In this document: in pieces, positions 7,125-14,959 of the stretch
How the letters are laid out: every line of letters starts with the position of its first letter
Numbering within the stretch: position 1 is the stretch's first letter
From: Aquimixticola soesokkakensis
GTDB lineage: Bacteria > Pseudomonadota > Alphaproteobacteria > Rhodobacterales > Rhodobacteraceae
Length of the DNA stretch: 64,000 nucleotides
Direction: 5' to 3'
Assembly (NCBI RefSeq): GCF_900172375.1
Contig: NZ_FWFS01000001.1
Span: 310,001-374,000 of the forward strand
Translations under genes and position numbers: made by a program
The notes under the pieces: generated by a model
Database searches by the model: none
Seen by the model: only the letters and a program-made list of their open reading frames with translations
Told to the model about the DNA's origin: nothing

Positions 7125-8444
7125 TCAGCCTTTGAACTCGGGGTAGGCTTCCATGCCGAGTTCCGCTTTGTCGAGACCGGTGATTTCGACTTCTTCGGAG
7201 ACGCGGATGCCCACAGTCACTTTGAGGATGATCCAGAGGATCAGCGACACGATGAAGGTGAAGGCACCGATGGACACCACACCGATGAACTGGGTCACGA
7301 AGGAGGTGCCATCATTGGTCAGCGGAACCGCGAGGGTGCCCCAGATACCACAGACAAGGTGAACGGGGATCGCGCCGACAACGTCATCAATTTTGAGTTT
7401 GTCGAGCAGCGGCACGGTGAAGACCACGATCACGCCGCCCAGACCACCGATGATCACCGCCATCAGGATAGAGGGGGTGAGGGGTTCTGCGGTGATGGAC
7501 ACGAGACCTGCGAGAGCGCCGTTGAGCACCATGGTGAGGTCGGCTTTGCCGTAGAGGATCTGGGTCAGAACCAGAGCCGCAATCGAACCAGCTGCCGCTG
7601 CCATGTTGGTGTTCACAAAGATGCGCGACACGTCGGTGATGTCGCCAACGGTGCCTGCTGCAAGCTGCGAGCCACCGTTAAAGCCGAACCAACCGAGCCA
7701 CAGGATGAATGTCCCGAGGGTTGCAAGCGCAAGGTTCGAACCGGGCATGGGGACGACTTTGCCGTCTTTGAATTTGCCGATACGCGGCCCCAGAACGATA
7801 GCACCGGCGAGAGCGGCAAAACCACCAGCAGCGTGCACGAGGGTCGAGCCTGCGAAGTCGGAGAAGCCCATTTCGCTCAGGAAGCCGCCGCCCCACTGCC
7901 AGGAGGCTTCGATCGGGTAGATGATGCCGGTCAGCACGATGGTAAAGAGGAAGAAGGGCCAGATTTTGATGCGTTCCGCCAGCGTACCGGACACGATGGA
8001 GGCGGTGGTCGCACAGAACATCAGCTGGAAGAAGAAATCGGAGGCCGTCGACGCGTAGTCGAGAGCGGCTTCGGCCTGGTCCAGACCAACGGGTTCCATC
8101 ACGGCGGGGGAGAAGCCGCCCAGAACGCCGGGGATGATCCAGTCGCCGGGGTACATCAGGCCGTAGCCGATGAACCAGTAGAGGAGCGACGCGATGGAGA
8201 ACAGCGCGACGTTCTTGAGAAGCTGGGTCGCAACGTTTTTCGAGCGCACGAGGCCTGCTTCGAGCATGGCGAAACCGGCTGCCATCCAGAACACGAGGAA
8301 GCCGCCGATGAGGAAGAGCAACGTGGTAAAGATGTAGGGGTTGATGTCCGGTGCTGCAGCTGCAACCTCGGCGTCCTGGGCAAAGGCGAGCGCGGGGAGG
8401 ACCGCCGCTACAGCCGAAGCCGAGATAAGCTTGGTGAGTTTCAT
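7125..8444 (-). CDS. amtB: ammonium transporter AmtB
   Basis: This 439-residue inner-membrane channel conducts ammonium/ammonia as a trimer. A cleavable signal-like N-terminus (MKLTKLISASAVAAVLPALA) precedes about 11 membrane helices. Family signatures include FWMAAGFAMLEAGLVRSKN, the segment DFAGSTLVHAAGGFAALAGA with the first pore His, and IPVHLVCGIWGTLAVPL with the second. The start is chosen after AAAGGGAC, 40 nt beyond the glnK stop. The pairing with glnK is the standard nitrogen-starvation operon in which GlnK plugs AmtB. A strong terminator follows. Confidence 0.96.
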   Translation of the reverse strand: MKLTKLISASAVAAVLPALAFAQDAEVAAAAPDINPYIFTTLLFLIGGFLVFWMAAGFAMLEAGLVRSKNVATQLLKNVALFSIASLLYWFIGYGLMYPGDWIIPGVLGGFSPAVMEPVGLDQAEAALDYASTASDFFFQLMFCATTASIVSGTLAERIKIWPFFLFTIVLTGIIYPIEASWQWGGGFLSEMGFSDFAGSTLVHAAGGFAALAGAIVLGPRIGKFKDGKVVPMPGSNLALATLGTFILWLGWFGFNGGSQLAAGTVGDITDVSRIFVNTNMAAAAGSIAALVLTQILYGKADLTMVLNGALAGLVSITAEPLTPSILMAVIIGGLGGVIVVFTVPLLDKLKIDDVVGAIPVHLVCGIWGTLAVPLTNDGTSFVTQFIGVVSIGAFTFIVSLILWIILKVTVGIRVSEEVEITGLDKAELGMEAYPEFKG

Positions 8445-8484
8445 TTTGAAAAAGTCCCTTTCGTCAGGATCAGGTTCGCAACGC

Positions 8485-8823
8485 TTAGATGGCGTCGTCG
8501 TTGGTCTCGCCGGTGCGGACGCGGACAGCCGCTTCCACGTCGAGAACGAAGATCTTGCCGTCGCCGATCTTGTCGGTCTTGGCGGTGGTGGAGATCGTCT
8601 CAACGACCTGGTCTGCCATGGCGTCGGCCACGACCAGCTCGAGCTTCACTTTCGGCACAAAGTTCACGGCGTATTCGGCACCGCGGTAGATTTCGGTGTG
8701 GCCGGATTGCGAGCCAAAGCCCTTGATCTCGGTGACCATCATCCCACGCACGCCAATGGCGGTGAGCGCTTCGCGTACTTCTTCAAGCTTGAACGGCTTG
8801 ATTGCAGCAATAACTAGTTTCAC
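8485..8823 (-). CDS. glnK: nitrogen regulatory protein P-II (GlnK)
   Basis: The 112-residue signalling protein starts at GTG behind GGAAGGGG. It carries the T-loop GSQSGHTEIYRGAEYAVNF with Tyr51, the usual uridylylation site, and the C-terminal RTGETNDDAI signature. PII proteins sense 2-oxoglutarate, ATP/ADP and glutamine status and inhibit AmtB directly. Linkage to amtB identifies the GlnK paralogue rather than GlnB. I saw no clear -24/-12 sigma54 promoter upstream, although NtrC/sigma54 control is common for this operon. Confidence 0.96.
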   Translation of the reverse strand: MKLVIAAIKPFKLEEVREALTAIGVRGMMVTEIKGFGSQSGHTEIYRGAEYAVNFVPKVKLELVVADAMADQVVETISTTAKTDKIGDGKIFVLDVEAAVRVRTGETNDDAI

Positions 8824-9198
8824 GTTTTTCCCCTTCCGTTAGGCGGGTGATTGCCGATGAAGGCGACCACGACGCCCAGAAAGCGGAAAGCCTCGCCTTG
8901 AAACAAGGACGAGCCTCTCCAAGGGGTAACGCATTGGTAACGGTTTCGGCAGTTCGCGCACAAATTAGGCGCATGTGCTTAGTTGTGAGGCGAAATAAAA
9001 AGCTTAATTGATGAGCAGATTTGAGGAGGCGTCAGAAAATCCGGCATCTGTGTCTGTCGTGCTCTTTGAGGGTTTACGCTCTCGCGGCGGCGGGCAGAAC
9101 CGTCTAAACATTCCCGCAGTGCCACGTTATGCTGGCCAGAACAAGATGTGGTACCCATGGGGGGACCGCGTCAAACGCACAACGAAGTTGGCACGATT
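8824..9198. other. intergenic region between divergent glnK and PBP genes
   Basis: This 375-bp stretch carries no convincing gene. It must hold the glnK promoter (minus) and the PBP promoter (plus). Visible elements are a stem-loop formed by CTCGCCTTG and CAAGGACGAG around 8890-8915 (one bulge), two direct GGTAACG copies near 8926-8942, and an AT-rich block near 8990-9005. Neither a good sigma54 -24/-12 box nor a clear NtrC site was found. Confidence 0.4.
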
Positions 9199-11517
9199 AT
9201 GGCAGGAAATTCAGGTGGTTCGCGCAGATTGGTGGCGGACAAGCGCTATCCCGCGGGCAAACCCGCGACGGCAGGCTCCAAGGCCGCATCGACGGCATCG
9301 CGGCGTAAAGCGCGTGGGGGGAGTGGCACAGGCGGTGGCGCGGGCAAGCCGCCCCGCAAGCCGCGCAATCGGGCCACAGCCACGCCACGCAAACGGCCCT
9401 CGAACCCGATTCTCCGCCTGTTTCATTTCCTGTTCGGTTGGATTTTCCGGCTGATTTTTGCGCTTGCATGGCGCGGCGCGCTGATCGTGGCGCTGCTTTT
9501 GGGCGGGGCGGTGTTCTACTTTTACGCGGGTCTTCCGCCACTTCAGGATCAACTCGACGGGCGGCAGCGCGGCTCGGTGACGATGATGGATCGCTCGGGT
9601 CAGGTCTTTGCGTGGCGCGGCGAGCAGTTCGGCGGGCAAATTACCGCCGATACCGTGTCGCCCAATCTCAAGAATGCGATTGTCGCCACCGAGGACCGAC
9701 GCTTTTATCGCCATTTCGGGATCAGCCCGCGCGGCATCGCATCGGCCATTCGCATCAACCTGCGCGAAGGGCGCGGACCATTGTCGGGTCACGGCGGCTC
9801 GACGCTGACGCAACAGACAGCGAAACTGCTGTGCCTTGGCGTGCCCTTCGATGCAAGTAAATGGAAAAACCAAACCGAATACGAGGCCGATTGCCGCGAA
9901 ACCACGCTGGTGCGCAAGATCAAGGAAATGATCTACGCGATGGCGCTGGAGGCGAAATATTCCAAATCCGAGATCCTGACGATCTACATGAACCGCGCCT
10001 ATCTGGGCGCCGGTGCCAACGGGTTCGAGGCCGCGTCGCAGCGCTATTTCGGCAAATCTGCCGCCGAGGTTGACATCGCCGAGGCGGCCATGCTCGCGGG
10101 TCTGCTGAGCGCGCCGTCGCGCTATGCGCCTACCAGCAACCTGCAACGTTCGCAGGACCGCGCGGCGGTGGTCGTCAACCTGATGGACGAGCAGGGATAT
10201 ATCACCGATGCGCAGCGCGACGCCGCCAAGGCAAATCCGGCAGAATTGAGCGAGGCCGCCGAGGCCCGTGCGGGCGGGTATTATGCCGATTGGATCATGT
10301 CCTCGGGGCCATCCTTCCTGACATCGGACACCACGGAAGATGTGGTGATCAAAACAACATTCGATTCGCGCATCCAGAAGGCGGCCGAAGATGCGGTGCA
10401 GTACATCTTTGACAATAAGGTCAAGGAAGGCTCCGAAGCGCAGGCGGCCATCGTCGTCATGTCGTCGGACGGGGCCGTGCGCGCCATGGTCGGCGGGCGC
10501 AAGTTCAAGGGCGTTGCGGGTCAGTTCAACCGCGCCATTCAGGCCAATCGCCAGACGGGGTCGTCCTTCAAGCCCTTCGTCTATGCGGCGGCTTTGGAAA
10601 TGGGCTGGCGCTACGACAGCGTCATTCTGGATGATCCGCTGACGGTCAATATTCCCGGCTCCGGCCCCTGGTCGCCCAAGAACTACACCAATTCTTTCGT
10701 CGGTCCGATGACGCTGACCGATGCTTTGGCCAAGTCCCAAAACATCCCCGCCGTCAAACTGGCGATGGACGTGGGCCTGGACAATGTGCGCACGGTGGCG
10801 GAAATGTTCGGGATCAAATCCGACCTTGCCGCCGGTCCGGCGCTGGCACTCGGGGCGTCGGAATCCACATTGATGGAAATGACGGGCGCCTATGCGGGAA
10901 TCCTCAACGGCGGCACCTCGGTGACCCCCTATGGTTTGCTGGAATTGCGCCTTCAAGGGGACGAGACGCCGCTCATGGGGCAGGAAGGCGGCATGGGCGA
11001 ACGGGTGATTTCCACCGAAAGCGCCGAGCAGCTTATCTATATGATGTATCAGGGCGTGGAGCGGGGCACGGGCACGCGCGCGCGCATCGACGGGCTTGAA
11101 ATTGCGGGTAAATCCGGCACCACCTCAGCCGCGCGCGATGCATGGTACATGGGCTTTACCGCCGATTATGTTGTCGGTGTCTGGATGGGCTATGATGACA
11201 ACCGGCCTCTCACCGGGGTAACGGGGGGCGGTTTGCCCGCAGAAATCTGGCACGAGACCATGGTGCGGGTGCAGGGCGACACGCCGGGCAATCCGCTGCC
11301 GATGATCCGCCCTGCAACCCAGCCCAGTGTGACGCCGCAGGTGGCCGGTCAGGACGCGCCTGCCTCCGAGGGGCAGACCTTTGGCGCGGGCCCGCAGTAC
11401 AACCAGCCGCAAGGCGGCGGGCAGGTCCAAACGCCTGAAGAGGTGATCAAGGGCATCGGCGATGCGGCCGAAAAGGTCTTTGGCGACGTGTTGCGCAATA
11501 TCTTTGGCGGGAACTAA
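9199..11517 (+). CDS. class A penicillin-binding protein (PBP1A family), transglycosylase/transpeptidase
   Basis: The 772-residue bifunctional peptidoglycan synthase has a basic, low-complexity cytoplasmic tail (residues 1-75), one membrane anchor near residues 83-112, a GT51 domain and a transpeptidase domain. GT51 shows the catalytic Glu165 in TEDRRFYRHFGI and the GGSTLTQQTAKLL motif. The transpeptidase shows SSFK (Ser455-Lys458), an SQN-type motif (AKSQNIPAVK) and KSGTT (638-642). The tail end is Pro/Gln rich. MAGNSGG is taken as start by protein sense; the Shine-Dalgarno is weak and an in-frame GTG at 9148 is an alternative. It is monocistronic, ended by a strong terminator. Confidence 0.92.
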   Translation: MAGNSGGSRRLVADKRYPAGKPATAGSKAASTASRRKARGGSGTGGGAGKPPRKPRNRATATPRKRPSNPILRLFHFLFGWIFRLIFALAWRGALIVALLLGGAVFYFYAGLPPLQDQLDGRQRGSVTMMDRSGQVFAWRGEQFGGQITADTVSPNLKNAIVATEDRRFYRHFGISPRGIASAIRINLREGRGPLSGHGGSTLTQQTAKLLCLGVPFDASKWKNQTEYEADCRETTLVRKIKEMIYAMALEAKYSKSEILTIYMNRAYLGAGANGFEAASQRYFGKSAAEVDIAEAAMLAGLLSAPSRYAPTSNLQRSQDRAAVVVNLMDEQGYITDAQRDAAKANPAELSEAAEARAGGYYADWIMSSGPSFLTSDTTEDVVIKTTFDSRIQKAAEDAVQYIFDNKVKEGSEAQAAIVVMSSDGAVRAMVGGRKFKGVAGQFNRAIQANRQTGSSFKPFVYAAALEMGWRYDSVILDDPLTVNIPGSGPWSPKNYTNSFVGPMTLTDALAKSQNIPAVKLAMDVGLDNVRTVAEMFGIKSDLAAGPALALGASESTLMEMTGAYAGILNGGTSVTPYGLLELRLQGDETPLMGQEGGMGERVISTESAEQLIYMMYQGVERGTGTRARIDGLEIAGKSGTTSAARDAWYMGFTADYVVGVWMGYDDNRPLTGVTGGGLPAEIWHETMVRVQGDTPGNPLPMIRPATQPSVTPQVAGQDAPASEGQTFGAGPQYNQPQGGGQVQTPEEVIKGIGDAAEKVFGDVLRNIFGGN

Positions 11518-11533
11518 GCCTGACCTGTGACAG

Positions 11534-11568
11534 GCGGCGCGCGGGATTACCTGCGCGCCGCTTTTTTT
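11534..11568 (+). terminator. rho-independent terminator of the PBP gene
   Basis: Arms GCGGCGCGC (11534-11542) and GCGCGCCGC (11553-11561) enclose a 10-nt loop and run straight into seven T residues. It begins 17 nt after the PBP stop codon, just before the convergent mlaC stop. Confidence 0.9.
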
Positions 11569-11572
11569 GGCC

Positions 11573-12178
11573 TCAGGCGTTGGGCTGATAGGCCTCAAGC
11601 CGCGCGATCACCGGCGCGATCTGGCCGCCGGCGCTGTCCAGCATGGACCCGATTTCGGCGCGCTCGGATTTGAGCAGGGAAATCCCCTCGACCATAAGGT
11701 CGACAAAGCGCCCCGACGCATCCGCGACGATAAAGGCGATTTCGAAGGGGCTTTGTCCCTTGAGAAGCGCCTGACAGCGCACCTCGTAAATCGACTTGAT
11801 GGCACGGGTTTCGACCACTTCGATCGCCCCGCCGACGAATTCGCGAAAATGGCTGCCGTATTTGCGCGAGATATAGACCTGCAGCGCTTGGGTGAAGGCG
11901 GCAAGATCCTTGGCGGGCAGGCTGCGTGCCGTCACCCCAAGGACGCCGCGCGCAATCGTGGGCACATCGGCATAGCGCACGAGGACGGCCTCGAACTTGC
12001 GATACATCTGCGCTTCGGAGGGGGCGGTTGCGATGATCGCATTGATTTCGCTGACAACCTTTCCGATGACAACACTGGCTTGGTCCGTCGAAAACGCTGC
12101 TGCGCGCCACGGTAAGGCCACTGCGGTCATGCCGCCTGCAAGTCCCGCCAGAAGGCGCCGGCGATCGATCTTACTCAT
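11573..12178 (-). CDS. mlaC: MlaC/Ttg2D-family phospholipid-binding ABC transporter component
   Basis: The 201-residue protein is a periplasmic lipid-shuttle component of the MlaC (toluene tolerance Ttg2) family, which carries phospholipids between the outer-membrane MlaA complex and the inner-membrane MlaFEDB transporter. The N-terminus MSKIDRRRLLAGLAGGMTAVA has consecutive arginines before a hydrophobic core and an AAA cleavage region, like a Tat signal. Family features follow: FEAVLVRYADVPTIARGVLG and YISRKYGSHFREF. The start is chosen for the Tat signal and the GAGGACC before it. It overlaps mlaA by 8 nt, so the two are co-translated. No mlaFED genes are in the window. Confidence 0.85.
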   Translation of the reverse strand: MSKIDRRRLLAGLAGGMTAVALPWRAAAFSTDQASVVIGKVVSEINAIIATAPSEAQMYRKFEAVLVRYADVPTIARGVLGVTARSLPAKDLAAFTQALQVYISRKYGSHFREFVGGAIEVVETRAIKSIYEVRCQALLKGQSPFEIAFIVADASGRFVDLMVEGISLLKSERAEIGSMLDSAGGQIAPVIARLEAYQPNA

Positions 12179-12923
12179 AAAGGTCCTCGTAGATATCATA
12201 GGTGCCAGAATCGGGCGCATCGCTCATACCCAATTCGTAGCGGCGTTTTTGCAGGTAGGCGTCGCGCACGACGACATAGGGATCGGCAGACTTGTAGAAG
12301 GCCTCGTCGATCGTGCTGGCGTAGGTGTAGCGGTCATCAAAGCGCTCGGTCAGCTTCACGCCGGTGGTGGCGTAGCTGGCGGGGGCGGTGATGACATAGC
12401 CAAGCGGGTCCAGAACCATGTCCACGGCTTTTCCGACGAAGTCACGCGTGGTGGTCGGCCCGATACCCGGCGCGACCAGATAGGCCCCTTCGCCAAAGCC
12501 CCAGACATGCAGGGTTTCGCCGAAATCGGTGTGTTCAGCGGTGAGTCCACCCTGACCTGCGGGATCAAACAGCCCCCCAAGGCCGAGTGTCGTGTTCACC
12601 ACGAACCGCGCGGTATTTTGCACCGCATCCCCCAGCTTGACCTGCAGAATGTCGTTCACCACCATGGCGGGCAGCGCAAGGTTGCTTGCGACATTGGACA
12701 GCCCTGTGCGCGCGGGGGCGGGGACATGTGTGCCATAGGCCTGCGACACCGGGCGCAGCGTGCGCGTGTCCGAGGCGATCACGGCGCTTAAAACGGAGCG
12801 GTTCTGGACCTCGTAGGGGTCGCTCATATCGCGGCCCACCTGGGGCTGGGCGCAGCCCGCAACAAGGGCGCCAAGTCCGGTCAGGCAAAGGACAAGAGCA
12901 AAGCGGGCGGGCGTGCGGGTCAT
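12171..12923 (-). CDS. mlaA: MlaA/VacJ family outer-membrane lipoprotein
   Basis: This 250-residue lipoprotein has a signal peptide ending in the lipobox-like LVAGC, so the mature protein starts at Cys near residue 23. MlaA sits in the outer membrane with porins and removes misplaced phospholipids from the outer leaflet. Family segments are RDMSDPYEVQNRSV, ANLALPAMVVNDILQ-like text, TTLGLGGLFDPA and DFGETLHVWGFGEGAYLVAP. The start follows AAAGGACC. It is the first gene of an mlaA-mlaC operon and has an acidic C-terminal tail (YDIYEDLYE). Confidence 0.9.
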   Translation of the reverse strand: MTRTPARFALVLCLTGLGALVAGCAQPQVGRDMSDPYEVQNRSVLSAVIASDTRTLRPVSQAYGTHVPAPARTGLSNVASNLALPAMVVNDILQVKLGDAVQNTARFVVNTTLGLGGLFDPAGQGGLTAEHTDFGETLHVWGFGEGAYLVAPGIGPTTTRDFVGKAVDMVLDPLGYVITAPASYATTGVKLTERFDDRYTYASTIDEAFYKSADPYVVVRDAYLQKRRYELGMSDAPDSGTYDIYEDLYE

Positions 12924-13222
12924 GGCAGGGTCCTTTGGGGCACGGCGCAGGGCGCGTGAATTGATGCAAAGCTGCCACGGCGGTATTAATGGTTTGGTGA
13001 GGGCCAAAGGTTACGCTGCAGCAGTCGATACCATAGGGTATAGGCTGAAAAAAGGTATACGCATTGTCGGGGTGCACGACAACAGATGCGATGGTCCTTG
13101 GCCTGCTATGGTATGAGGCTTGGGAATGAAATGCCTGTGCCACAGGCCCCGTCAGGGGGCATCAGCCAGCGACATCCAGCGCGCTGTGGCCGGTAGGTGT
13201 GGGGCAAGGGGACGAGGGCGCG
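12924..13222. other. intergenic region between mlaA and the type I secretion genes, with repeated GGTAT half-sites
   Basis: About 300 bp with no gene separates the divergent mlaA and secretion operons. It contains ATACCATAG (13028-13036) and its exact reverse complement CTATGGTAT (13106-13114), plus further GGTAT copies near 13036 and 13051. These repeated half-sites could bind a regulator; nothing more can be claimed. Confidence 0.4.
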
Positions 13223-14959
13223 ATGAAGCAAAGTCAGACCAGCAGAGGGCGCGAGGAGTTGCGCCGCGCGCGGCGTGAAAATCGCGGGTTGTTCTGGGCT
13301 GTCGGGCTTTTTTCCATTTTGATCAATGCCTTGATGCTGACCGGACCGATTTTCATGTTGCAGGTCTATGATCGGGTTCTGGGCAGCCAGTCCGAGGCGA
13401 CATTGGCGGCGCTCTTTGGCCTTGTGGTGTTTCTATACATGATGATGACCCTGCTGGAGATCGTGCGCTCGCGGCTCTTGTCGCGGGTTGGTGCGAATTT
13501 CCAACACGGGCTGGATCAGCGGGTCTTTGCCGCTGCGCTTTTGCGGGCCTCGGGGCCGCGCGCGGCGGTCGAACTGCCAGACCCGCTTGAGGACCTTTCC
13601 GCGATCCGCCGCTTTTTGTCGTCGCCCATCGTCTCGGCTCTATACGACCTGCCGTTTACCCCGCTGTTCTTGCTTGGCATTGCCATCTTTCACCCGCTTT
13701 TGGGGCTTCTGGCGCTGGGTGGCGGCGCGGTTCTGGTGGGCATTGCGGTGCTGAACCAAACCCAAAGCCGCGGCCCCAACCGCGAAGCGATGCTGTCAAG
13801 CGCCCTGTCCAGCCGGATGTCGCAACAGCTGCGCGACGGTGCCGAAAGCGTGCGCTCGCTGGGGATGCAGGGCGCTGCGTTTCGCCGCTGGCAAGGCGCG
13901 CGCCACCAGGCGCTGGTCGAGGGCATTCAGGCATCGGACGCCTCGTCGGGCTATTCGTCTGCCTCGCGCGGGATGCGGTTGCTGTTGCAATCGAGCATGC
14001 TGGCGCTGGGCGCATTGTTGGTGCTGCGCATGGAGGCGACGGGGGGCGTGATGATCGCCTCGTCCATCCTGATGGGGCGGGCCTTGCAACCGATCGAGGT
14101 CGCGATCGGACAATGGGGCGTCTATCAACGCGCCCGCACGGGCTGGGCCGCACTCAGCGACCTTCTGGGCGAGGTCGCGCCGCAGGTGGCGCGGACCTCC
14201 CTGCCGCGCCCCGCTGCCAAGCTGAAGGTGGATCAACTTTCCATCGTGCCACCGGGAGAAACCATCGCCAGCCTGCGGATGATTTCCTTTGAGGTGACGC
14301 CCGGCGAAGCGGTGGGTGTCATCGGGCCGTCGGGGGCAGGGAAGTCCTCGCTGGCGCGCGCCCTGACGGGGGTCTGGCGCCCTGCAAGCGGCTCGATCCG
14401 GCTCGACGGCGCGACATTGGATCAATATGACCCCGATGTTCTGGGGCTTCATATCGGATATCTGCCGCAACGGGTGCAGTTGTTCGAAGGGTCGATTGCC
14501 GAAAATATCGCCCGCCTCGCGGAGGTGCGCGACGACGAAAAAATCGTCACTGCCGCCCGCAAAGCCGCCGCGCATGACATGATCCTGTCCTTGCCGCGTG
14601 GCTATGACACCATGGTCACTGCTTCTGGCGGGCGCTTGTCGGGCGGGCAGTTGCAGCGGATCGGCCTTGCACGGGCGCTGTATGGCGATCCGGTCCTGCT
14701 GATCCTCGACGAACCCAATTCCAACCTCGACAACGAGGGCTCCATGGCGCTCAATGCCTCGATCCGCCGCCTGAAGGCAGAAGGGAGCGCGGTGTTGATC
14801 ATGGCGCATCGCCCCGCTGCCATTCAGGAATGCGAACGGCTTTTGGTGATCGACGGCGGGCTGCGGCGCGCCTTTGGTCCGCGCGATCAAGTGCTGCGCG
14901 ACATGGTGCAAAACAGTGCCGAAATTCTGCGCAAACCGGGGCCGGGAGGTGTGCAATGA
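13223..14959 (+). CDS. type I secretion system ABC transporter (permease-ATPase, PrtD-like)
   Basis: The 578-residue inner-membrane protein fuses an ABC exporter membrane domain (about residues 20-310, first helices in FWAVGLFSILINALMLTGP) to an ATPase. Walker A is GPSGAGKSS (368-376), the signature is LSGGQLQR from residue 472, Walker B is LLILDEP and the H-loop is MAHRPAA. There is no N-terminal C39 peptidase domain, as in PrtD/LipB exporters of proteases and RTX proteins. MKQSQTSRG is taken as start; a GTG 24 nt upstream is possible. It overlaps the membrane fusion protein gene by 4 nt. Neither an RTX substrate nor a TolC gene is adjacent. Confidence 0.9.
   Translation: MKQSQTSRGREELRRARRENRGLFWAVGLFSILINALMLTGPIFMLQVYDRVLGSQSEATLAALFGLVVFLYMMMTLLEIVRSRLLSRVGANFQHGLDQRVFAAALLRASGPRAAVELPDPLEDLSAIRRFLSSPIVSALYDLPFTPLFLLGIAIFHPLLGLLALGGGAVLVGIAVLNQTQSRGPNREAMLSSALSSRMSQQLRDGAESVRSLGMQGAAFRRWQGARHQALVEGIQASDASSGYSSASRGMRLLLQSSMLALGALLVLRMEATGGVMIASSILMGRALQPIEVAIGQWGVYQRARTGWAALSDLLGEVAPQVARTSLPRPAAKLKVDQLSIVPPGETIASLRMISFEVTPGEAVGVIGPSGAGKSSLARALTGVWRPASGSIRLDGATLDQYDPDVLGLHIGYLPQRVQLFEGSIAENIARLAEVRDDEKIVTAARKAAAHDMILSLPRGYDTMVTASGGRLSGGQLQRIGLARALYGDPVLLILDEPNSNLDNEGSMALNASIRRLKAEGSAVLIMAHRPAAIQECERLLVIDGGLRRAFGPRDQVLRDMVQNSAEILRKPGPGGVQ

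Noticed and set aside
7059-8726. Long plus-strand open frame opposite amtB and glnK (555 codons)
   Set aside because: It is antisense to two unmistakable genes, its product is rich in Gly, His, Glu and Asp from complementary codons, and it runs across the amtB terminator and both gene boundaries.
8824-9000. Search for a sigma54 (-24/-12) promoter before glnK
   Set aside because: No GG-N10-GC pair in the expected TGGCAC/TTGCA context was found on the minus strand, so none is reported.
9211-10956. Minus-strand open frame of 581 codons opposite the penicillin-binding protein gene
   Set aside because: Its sequence is the complement of conserved GT51 and transpeptidase motifs; high-GC third positions keep the antisense frame open.
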